Of a DNA stretch of 64,000 nt, positions 26,889-35,282 are shown one piece after another. Position numbers and translations under genes: made by a program. Within the stretch, counting starts at the first letter, position 1. Every line of letters starts with the position of its first letter. The notes beneath the pieces were generated by a model. It was not told the origin of the DNA. It ran no database searches and saw only the letters and a program-made list of their open reading frames with translations. The stretch is from Pseudomonas sp. ICMP 561 (GTDB lineage: Bacteria > Pseudomonadota > Gammaproteobacteria > Pseudomonadales > Pseudomonadaceae): contig NZ_LKBT01000045.1 in assembly GCF_002699985.1 (NCBI RefSeq), positions 293,627-357,626 of the forward strand, in the 5' to 3' direction.

Positions 26889-28106
26889 TCACAAGGCAGT
26901 CAGGCGATCAAGCTGCTCTGCTGAAGGGAATCCTAGTGTCCGATAGCGAGGTGGATAGCCAGCTTCTGTAGTCAGCAGATCGCCAAGCTCGGATTCAAGT
27001 TCGCTCCATAGAACGGTTTTGACTGTCGGCTCCCCACCCTCAAAGGGGTCAACCAACACGATGCGATCACTCTTGGGCAATAGGGTAGGCACATCTTTTG
27101 TCCAAGTGCTGATCGATACGGTTTTGCCGTTCTGGTCAGTCAGCTCGTAGAGAAGGTACGAGGCAACAAACACATCGACGCTCGTTTCAAGATTGACCTT
27201 ATCGAGCAACTCTTTCTGATTACTGTAGCTACCCTGGAGCAGCAGATGTTCCAGCGTGGCCAGACGGTTATTGACCGCATCATCATCAGGGTGAAATGGG
27301 ACGATATCGCGCCCGTCATAGGTATAAATGTCGGTGGAGACTGCCCTGCCCCTCTCAAGCGCTTTGAAGCCAAGCTCGACCATCTGACGGATGCCTTGCT
27401 CGTCCTTGTCGCCCGTGACCATCAAGACGTCACGACTGGGGATCATGAACACCGGTCGACCTTTAACGGGTGCGCGCTGTAGAACATCTGGCAACAAGAC
27501 TCTGCTGCTGTCGTATCCGTCCGCCCACTCCGCGGAGTAAAGCCCAGGGATAATTTCACCAAAGGCCTCGTGCGTAGCATCACGCAAGTTCTCAATGGAG
27601 ATCGCCACTGCCTCATCCATTGTGACACCCCACTGCGCTTCAGGGCCGCTGGTAAGGGTGGCGGTGGACTCGGGAGAGTCAACGGCAAGCATAATCACAC
27701 AGTCGCGGCCCAAGGGCTGATAAACGACATCGTGCCGCTTGTCGCTATGATTTCTGGCGTGCTCCAGTCGAATTTCCTCAAGCATGGCAAGATTTCGAAT
27801 CACCGGACGTAATTGCGATTTCACGTCTTCAAAGACCGTCCCGGTTCTCTGGCCAGACACCAACAGAGTCGATACGTACCCATTCAGAATTGCGACCTTC
27901 TGGGTCTTGTCTCCATTTTGATAGTCGTGAAAGGCGTTATGAAGATTGAAGTACGAGCCATTGTTATGACGGATGCGAAACTCGCTAGCCTGAAAGTCCA
28001 TGGCCTCGCTGTAGCCAGCCTTGCGGGCTGAATCGATAAATTTTTTGGCAAATTCTTCCTGAGTCAGAGGACGACTGAAGATTTTGTCGAGCAGGGATTT
28101 GAGCAT
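26889..28106 (-). CDS. DUF1444 (YtpQ-like) family protein
   Basis: This 405-residue protein starts at ATG 28106 behind AAGGATC. The N-terminal 260 residues match the DUF1444 layout: LTQEEFAKKF at the start, RLEHARNHSDKRHDVVYQPLGRD centrally, and the ITMDEAVAISIENL-type helix (here VTMDEAVAISIENL). The C-terminal 130 residues are an extension I do not recognise, beyond the usual length. It is soluble with no signal peptide. Function is unknown. It precedes the exported EF-Tu-like gene on the same strand with about 215 bases between. Confidence 0.72.
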   Translation of the reverse strand: MLKSLLDKIFSRPLTQEEFAKKFIDSARKAGYSEAMDFQASEFRIRHNNGSYFNLHNAFHDYQNGDKTQKVAILNGYVSTLLVSGQRTGTVFEDVKSQLRPVIRNLAMLEEIRLEHARNHSDKRHDVVYQPLGRDCVIMLAVDSPESTATLTSGPEAQWGVTMDEAVAISIENLRDATHEAFGEIIPGLYSAEWADGYDSSRVLLPDVLQRAPVKGRPVFMIPSRDVLMVTGDKDEQGIRQMVELGFKALERGRAVSTDIYTYDGRDIVPFHPDDDAVNNRLATLEHLLLQGSYSNQKELLDKVNLETSVDVFVASYLLYELTDQNGKTVSISTWTKDVPTLLPKSDRIVLVDPFEGGEPTVKTVLWSELESELGDLLTTEAGYPPRYRTLGFPSAEQLDRLTAL

Positions 28107-28290
28107 GCACAGGATCCTTCGTGTCAGCAGGCATTTGTAAACAGAGTGGGTTGGGCGAGGCTAAACTTGTTCACAGCTTGAACGGCTGCTTTCTATATCG
28201 ACGGGTCTCAGATGAAAAACAGGGTCGTACACCTGGAGCTAATTTTATGAATCCTACAACCGGGACGGGCGTTATTTTATTGCAAATGCC

Positions 28291-28333
28291 CGCCTTTCAC
28301 GATAGGCAGACATCAGCCAGAAGCTGCCTCCCA
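28291..28333 (+). repeat. Island-specific dispersed repeat, copy 3
   Basis: TTTCACGATAGGCAGACATC followed by AGCCAGAAGCTGCC is a diverged copy of the repeats at 19.03 and 21.65 kb. Confidence 0.45.
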
Positions 28334-28352
28334 GAAAGCTAACGCCGAACGG

Positions 28353-28664
28353 TCAATCGTCAAACAAGGTCCAGCCATGGCAAATGCCGACAAAGTCTTT
28401 TGCCGTAAAAAACAATGTCAGCTCCTCTGGGTCAAATTCTTTGTAGAGCCAGTGCCCAGGTAGCGGGCCTCTCGTTATCACGTATTCCAGGTGGTATTTC
28501 TGGACGGTTCCAAAACTGCAGGAGCGTGAGTTCAACTCAAATCTGTCACCGCTGTTGAGCGCCCATAGATTTTCAACAAGGCATTCATCAAGCACCACCT
28601 CTCCCGCTATCTCAATGAGATGCTGCGAATGAAGTTTCTTCTGAAGCCTAACGCTTCTGGCCAT
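28353..28664 (-). CDS. Hypothetical protein, island gene (103 residues)
   Basis: The frame begins at ATG 28664 with AGG upstream. The product is compact and beta-rich (FELNSRSCSFGTVQKYHLEY) and closes with KDFVGICHGWTLFDD. It has three cysteines. There is no signal peptide and no family match that I recognise. Confidence 0.6.
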   Translation of the reverse strand: MARSVRLQKKLHSQHLIEIAGEVVLDECLVENLWALNSGDRFELNSRSCSFGTVQKYHLEYVITRGPLPGHWLYKEFDPEELTLFFTAKDFVGICHGWTLFDD

Positions 28665-28945
28665 ATATCAACCTAAGTATGAACTGTCCGGGCATCGGCA
28701 TAATAATACTGGTACATGGCGATGACCGATCTGGTTGGAAAAAGCGGGCATTTCGAGTGTCGCTTGATTTAGGGGGGATTTCACTGCGTGGGCGGTTCTC
28801 GGTATCGTGGGAAATTTGGCGGTTCTCGTTATCACGGTCCAGCAAAACTCCTCGCGGTGATGGGCAATATGATATGTACTGACAGGCGGCTTGCAGCCAT
28901 GAGCCGTTGATAACGAAACGAATCCTGGAAGTGAGTAAATATTTT

Positions 28946-29350
28946 ATGAACGAAGGTTGGCAAAACGACGATTACCTCATCATGCTCACACAGGATGAAA
29001 GCTTCGCTGCGATGAAAGCCTACCGATTTGACCATTACCTGCCGGGTTACACGCTACTGGGCCTGAGGAGTTGGGATGACTTTATAGTCATCAACTCTTG
29101 CGGAGTAATGTTTACGGTTCCAACGCTGCCACTTGATGCGTCCTGTATTGCACCTTATGAGCTGCCCCAGCAGATTTCGCTGGAGCCTGACGAGCAGTTC
29201 ACAGGGAAGATCAAGTGGTATGTGAAGCCGTTAGCCTGCGGGGGCGATCCAACAGACCAAACGAATGTGGCGTGGGTCACTCATGAACAACATGCTGAAC
29301 TTGCCGTCTGGTGGAACGAGCAGTACAAGCGCGCAGCTGTCGCGAAGTAA
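28946..29350 (+). CDS. SUKH-like hypothetical protein
   Basis: ATG 28946 is chosen; the frame is open from a TTG at 28907, and a GTG at 28931 is also possible. The 134-residue product has the feel of an SMI1/KNR4 (SUKH) protein: YRFDHYLPGYTLLGLRSWDD, FIVINSCGVMFTVPTLPLD, then an acidic helix-rich end. The match is weak and the family call tentative. It stands with other SUKH genes at 23.98 and 30.12 kb. Confidence 0.6.
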   Translation: MNEGWQNDDYLIMLTQDESFAAMKAYRFDHYLPGYTLLGLRSWDDFIVINSCGVMFTVPTLPLDASCIAPYELPQQISLEPDEQFTGKIKWYVKPLACGGDPTDQTNVAWVTHEQHAELAVWWNEQYKRAAVAK

Positions 29351-29446
29351 AGCTCTAGACTCAATACAGCCTTTAGGTGTTGGCATAGCCTGGAAGCCGC
29401 CTGATTTACACGGGATCCAGTGCACTCTCATCATTAGGTATCAGGA

Positions 29447-29689
29447 ATGATCAAGCGCGTTGCGATTACGACACTGGCCTTTCTCATTGCACTCCCATCA
29501 TTCGAATGGTTATTTAGTGAAGCGGCAGTGATGTTCGAAATGGCAAACACGGGAGCCACATCAAGAGCTGAGCTGGCAGACGACTTTGGTCTTGGCATCA
29601 TTGGAATCATGGTTGTCTTGCCAGCAACCATAATCGGTGCAGTCATCACAGCATCAGTTGTCTGGTGGAAAATGAGCCCCCGAGAGTGA
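29447..29689 (+). CDS. Small membrane protein (80 residues)
   Basis: The ATG at 29447 follows CAGGA. Two hydrophobic segments are visible: residues 6-21 (AITTLAFLIALPSFEW), possibly an uncleaved signal, and residues 48-73 (GLGIIGIMVVLPATIIGAVI). It is probably a two-helix inner-membrane protein. Immunity proteins against membrane-acting or periplasmic toxins often look like this, but nothing specific supports that. Confidence 0.6.
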   Translation: MIKRVAITTLAFLIALPSFEWLFSEAAVMFEMANTGATSRAELADDFGLGIIGIMVVLPATIIGAVITASVVWWKMSPRE

Positions 29690-29763
29690 GGCTAAATGCC
29701 TGGCAGAACATCCAGAGCGGCTGAAAGAAGCGCTTCACGAGGCGATCCTCCTGTAAAACCCAA

Positions 29764-30078
29764 ATGTTGGTTCCTGCCGTGAAGATAGTGAAATCTGTCC
29801 GTTTTGACGATGTCGACCTTGATCTGGAGTATGAGTACCGTGGCTACCATTACAGCGTGGAGCACGAAGGGAATATGTTCCTGATCAGAACTTACGATGA
29901 CGAGCCTGGGCGGGCGATAGTCGTAAGGCCGGCTACGATGCATACCAACGATAATCTTGGGCCGCTTGTCTCTTTCTTGCAGGCGGACTTAGGGGTCTCC
30001 AGGATCAGGCTCTACAAGGGAGACTTGGGAAGCTATGCCGAGATCGACCCTGAGACGTTAGCGTTCCTTCCCGTTTGA
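29764..30078 (+). CDS. Hypothetical beta-rich protein (104 residues)
   Basis: The frame starts at ATG 29764 and ends 30078. The product is acidic, with LDLEYEYRGYHYSVEHEG and FLIRTYDDEPGRAIV strands followed by a short helix and SRIRLYKGDLGSY. It is a small, probably single-domain soluble protein. No family is recognised. It is 75 bases after the small membrane protein on the same strand. Confidence 0.6.
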   Translation: MLVPAVKIVKSVRFDDVDLDLEYEYRGYHYSVEHEGNMFLIRTYDDEPGRAIVVRPATMHTNDNLGPLVSFLQADLGVSRIRLYKGDLGSYAEIDPETLAFLPV

Positions 30079-30121
30079 ATTCGGCAGCGACAGCATGTTT
30101 TTTGGGGAGACGCACTCCAGG

Positions 30122-30487
30122 TCACTCAAGAGCTACGCAGACCTGTTCGAACCACGCCGCAAAGGTTAGCCAGCTTTCGTCTGTACTTCCGTTGTGTGAC
30201 CAGTATCGAACAGCCCCCGCCTGCGATATGCAGAAGTAGTCACTGTTATCCTCAATGAAAGGCAACCAATCCCGCGACAAGCCCTGAGCCCAGGCGGCTT
30301 CAGCAATTTCAAAGATATCCAGATGGCTGCATCCGCTCAAAATCAACGCGGGTTCAAATACGGCGTTTGCGACGTCGCTGCCACCTTTCAGGAACTGGAT
30401 ATATTGATCGGGAAAGCGAAAATTGAGCCTGCTCTCCGCGTCAGCAATTTCAGCATCTGTTGGGATACGAAAAGGATCGTCTGTCAT
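30122..30487 (-). CDS. SUKH (SMI1/KNR4) family immunity-type protein
   Basis: This 121-residue protein is a compact SUKH-1 domain. It has an N-terminal DAEIADAESRLNFRFPDQYIQFLKGGSD helix pair, IFEIAEAAWAQ, and the conserved LPFIEDNSDYFCISQAG strand-turn. The last part, WLTFAAWFEQV, is the closing helix. SUKH proteins are among the commonest immunity proteins to contact-dependent and secreted toxins. No cognate toxin is in the window. Confidence 0.85.
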   Translation of the reverse strand: MTDDPFRIPTDAEIADAESRLNFRFPDQYIQFLKGGSDVANAVFEPALILSGCSHLDIFEIAEAAWAQGLSRDWLPFIEDNSDYFCISQAGAVRYWSHNGSTDESWLTFAAWFEQVCVALE

Positions 30488-30540
30488 TCGTTCAAGTCCG
30501 AGTGTTGATCAGTATCGTGCGGTGAGCTTATCAATCAGAA

Positions 30541-30807
30541 AGTGCAGGAGTCCGCTTTGGGTCGATAGCGGCGGCTGCACACTACGCCGTCAGCCATGGC
30601 ATCAACGCTAACGTGATTCGAAAGTGGATGCCGCTGTACCGAGATCAGCCACCAGCGATGCTATCAGCTTTTATTCCAGTGAAATCTACGCCAAAACGGT
30701 CGACTGAACAGTCGGCGGTTATCGATCTGTCGTTTGGCGATCAATCGACCACAGTGAACTGGCCAACTTCTGATCATGAAGCTGGTGGTTCTATCACGCG
30801 ACTTTAA
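30541..30807 (+). pseudogene. IS66-family orfA (tnpA) remnant
   Basis: One frame reads GSIAAAAHYAVSHGINANVI followed by RKWMPLYR. The SHGINANVIRKW block is the helix-turn-helix signature of the first ORF of IS66-type elements. The beginning of the ORF, a start codon, the other IS66 genes and terminal repeats are all absent. It marks an old insertion or recombination point within the accessory island. The rest of 30488-30921 holds nothing else clear. Confidence 0.6.
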
Positions 30808-30921
30808 AAGGCTGTAATTCGCGCCGAAAGGCGGCAATTCAGCTATCAGCAAGGTGTATCTGCCAGACGCTCACATTAAGCGAGCACAATAGGCTGAAGT
30901 CCGGTAAACCAACATCTCTCA

Positions 30922-31950
30922 TTATTCAAAAATCCCTTTCACCAACGCGAGCCCTAGCGTCTCGCGCCTCGCATCAATCTCCTGATCAACCCCCCGCTTA
31001 CCACTCACCAGCCGCATAGCTTTCAACTCTGGCAACGGCTGATCAAGCAAAGCCAGCAAATCCAACTCCGGCGTTTTATAAATCGACAACTTGCCAATCG
31101 GCGCTTCGCCCAACCCGTCAATTCGCCCAAGCGACTTGAGATTAGCCAAACGCAACGCCCGCAACCTGCTACCCGTCCCGAAAACCAGCTCACCCAAGTG
31201 CGGCTGATCCTCAATCTCCAACACCTCAAGCCTGGGAAAGCGTCCAGGCTCCAGCGCTTGCAACCCGCGCACCCGGAGCAGGCTCAAGTGCGTAACGCTG
31301 TCACTGAACAACTCCGGCATCGCCTCACGGCTGCCAAAACCGATTGAAAGAGTCTTCAAACTGGGTAACTTCGAGATCACCTCAAACGTGGTAGTGGCCG
31401 GCTGTCGGTACAGGCTGAGTTCGGTCAGTCCAGTAAGCGCTTCCAGCGGCTTCAGTCCCTGGGTTTTTGCATTCAGGTGCAGCACCCGCAGGTGGGGCAG
31501 GCGGCTGACCGAAGCGAGGTCCAGCTTTGGCCCCACTTCCTGGAAAACCCGCAGCATGGTCAGGTTTTGCAAGTTGCTGAAGGCCAATATCGGGTTGAGG
31601 TCAAGCTTGTCCACGCCAAGCGCCAGACTGCGCAGGTGCTCAAGGCTTGCCAGCGTCTCAAGCCGTTCGGCGTGATAGAGGCAATCGAGGGTCAAGGTCT
31701 GCACATTAGGCAGGGCTTCGAGTGTGCGACCGTCGAAGGGCTGGTCGGCGGCGTAGTGCCCGTAGAAGCGCACGTCGAGGCGATGGCCGTGTTGTGCGCA
31801 CAAGGCGTCCAGCGCTGCCAATATCGATGCCGGGTATTGCTCGGGCGCCGAGAACTGCACCACGACGTGTTCGTCACTGTTGCCGAGCAGTTCGGCCACG
31901 GTGGTTTGCAGATCGTGCAACGAAGGTGATTGGATACGTTGGGGCAACAT
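30922..31950 (-). CDS. Leucine-rich repeat protein
   Basis: ATG 31950 follows an AAGG; the longer frame to 32097 runs into the fosA remnant. Of 342 residues, positions 80-330 carry about ten irregular repeats of 20-24 residues with LxxLxLxxx pattern (LEHLRSLALGVDKLDLNPIL, LTGLTELSLYRQ, LPSLKTLSIGFG, FPRLEVLEIED). The N-terminal 75 residues are helical. No signal peptide or catalytic domain is seen. LRRs give protein-binding surfaces. It could be an interaction partner, an effector-like protein, or an immunity protein. Confidence 0.8.
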   Translation of the reverse strand: MLPQRIQSPSLHDLQTTVAELLGNSDEHVVVQFSAPEQYPASILAALDALCAQHGHRLDVRFYGHYAADQPFDGRTLEALPNVQTLTLDCLYHAERLETLASLEHLRSLALGVDKLDLNPILAFSNLQNLTMLRVFQEVGPKLDLASVSRLPHLRVLHLNAKTQGLKPLEALTGLTELSLYRQPATTTFEVISKLPSLKTLSIGFGSREAMPELFSDSVTHLSLLRVRGLQALEPGRFPRLEVLEIEDQPHLGELVFGTGSRLRALRLANLKSLGRIDGLGEAPIGKLSIYKTPELDLLALLDQPLPELKAMRLVSGKRGVDQEIDARRETLGLALVKGIFE

Positions 31951-32002
31951 GGCACAGCCTTTTAAGCAGAGAGTGAGGGTCGATGTCAGGGAGTGGCGGA
32001 AC

Positions 32003-32224
32003 TCACAACGTCGGTTTCGGCCGCTCTGGAGCGACTCGAATCCGCTTGCGATCCTCTTCCAGTGAAGGCACATAGGGAAGTCCGCACCAGAGATCACCCA
32101 GGCTAAGATACGCCCCAGTCTTCCAGCGTGCAGACAACTTGAAGCCTAGCGTTTCCTCATAAAAGGCAATGCTGCGTAGTAAGCTGCATACGGCGAGGAT
32201 GAGATGATTGAATCCGGTCAGCAT
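32003..32224 (-). pseudogene. fosA: fosA (fosfomycin glutathione transferase) 5' remnant
   Basis: The frame begins MLTGFNHLILAVCSLLRSIA and continues FYEETLGFKLSARW, TGAYLSLGDLW, which is the N-terminal VOC half of FosA, including the first metal-ligand His in NHL. After about residue 48 the similarity stops, and 25 unrelated residues lead to a stop. Normal FosA has about 135 residues and needs a second His and a Glu for Mn binding; both are gone. It is therefore inactive. It lies between the LRR gene and the flavin monooxygenase. Confidence 0.78.
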
Positions 32225-32542
32225 GAGATCGCCTGAAACAGATGGACGGCTAGAATGTAGATCAGACAGGATGAAATGTCAGCTTTAGCTGCAATGAAGC
32301 TCAGCCCCCAGTGCTACATACCAGAATCATCCACCCAAGAGATCGTAAAGGCGGGATGCCCGGACGGTGACTCCTTATAAATTCAGCAATCGGCATTTGC
32401 GGTCAGGCTATATCGGGAACACGGTCGCCCTGGACGTCATCACAAGCGCTTACTCGTTCAGTATTGCCTCAGCCAATAGCGACTAATGGCCCGTTGAGCC
32501 AACCCTAAATACGGCCCTATAAAACTTCACGGAGAAAGCCAG
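32225..32542. other. Spacer between fosA remnant and monooxygenase
   Basis: These 318 bases include the former fosA upstream region and the promoter region of the monooxygenase. No reading frame or REP palindrome was recognised. Confidence 0.5.
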
Positions 32543-33724
32543 ATGTCACGCCGCATACTCATCACAGGAGCCAGTATCGCAGGCTGCGCCACCGCTTGGT
32601 GGCTGGCTAAGCAGAACTGTGATGTCACGGTCGTCGAGCAGGCGCCAGCCTTTCGGGACGGTGGGCAGAATGTAGATGTCCGGGGCCCGGCCCGGGAAGT
32701 GCTACGGCTTATGGGGCTCGAGCAGGCGGTTAAAGATCACAACACTGGCGAGCGTGGAATAGCGTGGGTCGACAATCAAAACACGACCGTGGCTCGTATT
32801 GACCTGGCTGATCTGGAAGGAGACGGCCCTACCGCCGAGCTGGAGATATTGCGCGGCGATTTGGCCCGTCTCATCTACGAAGCATCATTGCCTCACACCG
32901 AGTATCGCTTCGGGGAGCGGGTCACTGCCGTTGTACAGGATGAAAAGGGAGCGATTGTCAGGTTCGAGAGCGGCACCGAGGAGCGCTTTGATCTGGTGAT
33001 CGTAGCCGAAGGCGTTGGCTCATACACCCGTGACATGGTGTTTCCCGGAGAGAACACACCACGCTGGATGGATCTGGCGACTGCATTCTTCACCGTGCCA
33101 CGCGCTTCGACGGACAGTGAGACCGCACGTTGGTATAACGCTCCAGGCGGTCGAAGCGCAGGCGTGCGCCCGGACAATTGTGGTACCACCCGCGCCTTCT
33201 TCAACATTCAGGGGCAGCGAAACGTGGCAACCGTCAGGACTATCGCCCAGCAGAAGGCTTTTCTGAAAACGCATTTCGAAGGTGCAGGATGGGAAGTACC
33301 ACGCCTGCTCTCGGGCATGGAGGCAGCCGACGACTTCTGGTTCGACGATCTGCGGCAGGTGAAGATCAAACGGTGGTCGGCGGGTCATGTGGTTCTCACC
33401 GGCGACGCTGCCTGGTGCGTCACCCCACTGGGAGGGGTTGGAGCTTCACTGGCCCTTGTAGGCGCATACGTGCTGGCTGGCGAACTCTCGAAATCCCACG
33501 ATCTTTCTGCTGCGTTTGCAGCTTATGAGAGCGTCCTGCGACCCGTTGTCGAAAAGTCGCAGAACATCCCAAAGATCGTCCCCCGCCTGACCCACCCTCG
33601 CAGCCGCGTGGGGATCACCTTGCTCCGTACCATGCAGCGGATTGTTGCAAGTCCTGTTATTAGCAAGCGTGCAGCGAAATCGCTTACTCCAGCTCTACAA
33701 TCGTTCAAACTACCGAGCTATTAA
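32543..33724 (+). CDS. FAD-dependent monooxygenase (TetX-like class A)
   Basis: This 393-residue protein starts at ATG 32543 behind GGAGAAAG. It has an N-terminal dinucleotide fold (LITGASIAGCATAWWL, residues 6-21), the DG-type middle motif VIVAEGVGS near residue 155, and the GDAAWCVTPLGGVGASLAL flavin motif near 290-308. This is the layout of class A aromatic hydroxylases, in the TetX/PHBH-like branch. It probably hydroxylates an aromatic or polyketide-like substrate using NAD(P)H. Tetracycline inactivation cannot be inferred from this. Confidence 0.9.
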   Translation: MSRRILITGASIAGCATAWWLAKQNCDVTVVEQAPAFRDGGQNVDVRGPAREVLRLMGLEQAVKDHNTGERGIAWVDNQNTTVARIDLADLEGDGPTAELEILRGDLARLIYEASLPHTEYRFGERVTAVVQDEKGAIVRFESGTEERFDLVIVAEGVGSYTRDMVFPGENTPRWMDLATAFFTVPRASTDSETARWYNAPGGRSAGVRPDNCGTTRAFFNIQGQRNVATVRTIAQQKAFLKTHFEGAGWEVPRLLSGMEAADDFWFDDLRQVKIKRWSAGHVVLTGDAAWCVTPLGGVGASLALVGAYVLAGELSKSHDLSAAFAAYESVLRPVVEKSQNIPKIVPRLTHPRSRVGITLLRTMQRIVASPVISKRAAKSLTPALQSFKLPSY

Positions 33725-33726
33725 CT

Positions 33727-34218
33727 GTGCTTAACGACGCGTTTCTCTGTCTCCTCGCCACACTCGACTTTCCAGACAAATATTGGGCGTTGTGTGATCG
33801 CTTCCCTTTAGTTCCTGGTTCATCATTTGCTGCGTCGAAAAAAGAGATACTTGCCGCCTTCGAAGCAGCCGGGACTTCCATCCGCTACGACAGTCGCGAT
33901 AGATCATTTGAGATCGAGTCGGAAAAGATTGGCGCGATTGAATGGAAGGCGTTGCTCGTAAAGCAGCGCGGTGGTCTCGAGCTCATGATTTCGGGGCTCG
34001 GCCCTGAAGGATATATCGGGTCCAACTTTGCTGTGCTTGCCTATGAGGGAAAGCGCAAGGAAGACCCAGGCTTTGTCCGCAGCCCGTTCTCAGGCCCGCC
34101 GCCATACCCAAGACCTTCAGCCTCAAATCCTGTTCAACTCGCAGCTCTAGTGCAAGAGTTCGTTGGACTGGTGAGGGAAATCAAGGCAGCACTTCGCAAA
34201 TGCGCAGAGGCTGTGTAA
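33727..34218 (+). CDS. Hypothetical protein (163 residues), GTG start
   Basis: The frame begins with GTG two bases after the monooxygenase stop and would be translationally coupled, but there is no strong ribosome site. The product is soluble, with FAASKKEILAAFEAAG, FEIESEKIGAIEWKALL and a PPPYPRPS linker before a final helix. No family is recognised. It may be an immunity-like gene that ends the accessory island. Confidence 0.6.
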   Translation: MLNDAFLCLLATLDFPDKYWALCDRFPLVPGSSFAASKKEILAAFEAAGTSIRYDSRDRSFEIESEKIGAIEWKALLVKQRGGLELMISGLGPEGYIGSNFAVLAYEGKRKEDPGFVRSPFSGPPPYPRPSASNPVQLAALVQEFVGLVREIKAALRKCAEAV

Positions 34219-34352
34219 CAGATCGCTCAGCGGTAGCGAGGGACGACAAAGGTCACGCCCATTCTTAAAAATCGAAATGCTGATCAAACACCATCTGTCG
34301 CCCGTGGTTGATCAGTTTCATTTTCCCAGCCCATCAGATCAGATTTAAAGCA

Positions 34353-35105
34353 TCACAAATCACCCAACCCCTCATACCGCCCCTGAATCCGCCCCAACTC
34401 CCCCGACTTTCGCAACTTCTCGAGCGCCCTCCTCCACCCCGTCACCACCTCATCATCACAATCCAGACTGAACGCGATGTACAACGAAGACCGGTACACC
34501 TCCACCGGTATCCGCCTCAGCGTGCCCGGCGGAATTTTCAGTTGGCGGGTGTAGTAAGCGACGCCTGCGTCGGTGTCGCCGACGATGATGTCGGTGCGCC
34601 CGGCGAGGAGCATGCGGTAGAGCTGAGGGCTTTGGGTGGCGGTTTTGTCGAGGTTGGTGAAGTTGAGAGCTTGCAGGGTGTTGGGCACCAGACCGGCGTG
34701 TCGGGTAGTGACCATGGGTGCCTGGCGGAGTTGTTCCAGAGTGTTTAACGGCGGAGCATCGGCCATTTGGTAAGGATGTATCGATTCCTCGACGATGGGA
34801 CCGACCCATTTGTATAACGGCTCGCGCTCGGTAGTGCGGAACATGGAATACATGATGGTTTTGGGACGCGAATTCAGTGCGTAGCCGGCGCGCATGCTGG
34901 GTAGCGGCACGATATCGAAGTTGTCCCCGGTGAGTGCCATGATGGCCCGGACAATTTCGGTGGTCATTCCAGTGAGTTGGTTGTTTTCCACATAGTTGTA
35001 GGGCGCCCACTCTTCGGTCACGACCTGATAGTGATCGGCCCTGACGGGCGCGCTGAGTAACAGGCTGAGGCAGAGCAATGCTGCGTTGGGTATCGAATGT
35101 CTCAC
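34353..35105 (-). CDS. Periplasmic solute-binding protein (SBP_bac_3 type)
   Basis: GTG 35105 is chosen because it begins a typical signal peptide (RHSIPNAALLCLSLLLSAPV, cleavage after VRA); the frame extends 159 bases further without a signal. Mature residues follow the SBP_bac_3/PAAT fold: YQVVTEEWAPYNYVENNQLTG, GMTTEIVRAIMA, and an RTDIIVGDTDAGVAYY hinge region. No ABC transporter permease adjoins. In pseudomonads such orphan proteins are common and may supply a distant transporter or a sensor. Confidence 0.87.
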   Translation of the reverse strand: MRHSIPNAALLCLSLLLSAPVRADHYQVVTEEWAPYNYVENNQLTGMTTEIVRAIMALTGDNFDIVPLPSMRAGYALNSRPKTIMYSMFRTTEREPLYKWVGPIVEESIHPYQMADAPPLNTLEQLRQAPMVTTRHAGLVPNTLQALNFTNLDKTATQSPQLYRMLLAGRTDIIVGDTDAGVAYYTRQLKIPPGTLRRIPVEVYRSSLYIAFSLDCDDEVVTGWRRALEKLRKSGELGRIQGRYEGLGDL

Positions 35106-35282
35106 GTGTTCTGCCTGGTAGGCTGTGCGCGAAGGGTCGACCTTGTCTGCAAGGTCAAACTCAGCATAGACCCTTCCAGCCATCTCCCACCTTGAACCAC
35201 GCTGCAAACGGTGAGGTTTATCAGGTTTCTTCAGCGATAAACCTGGGCAGAGCGGGTTTAGCACCGCTCAGGAAGGTGAACT

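Noticed and set aside
32543..33724. Calling the flavin monooxygenase a tetracycline-resistance TetX
   Set aside because: Only the general class A monooxygenase layout is visible; substrate residues cannot be assigned from sequence reading.
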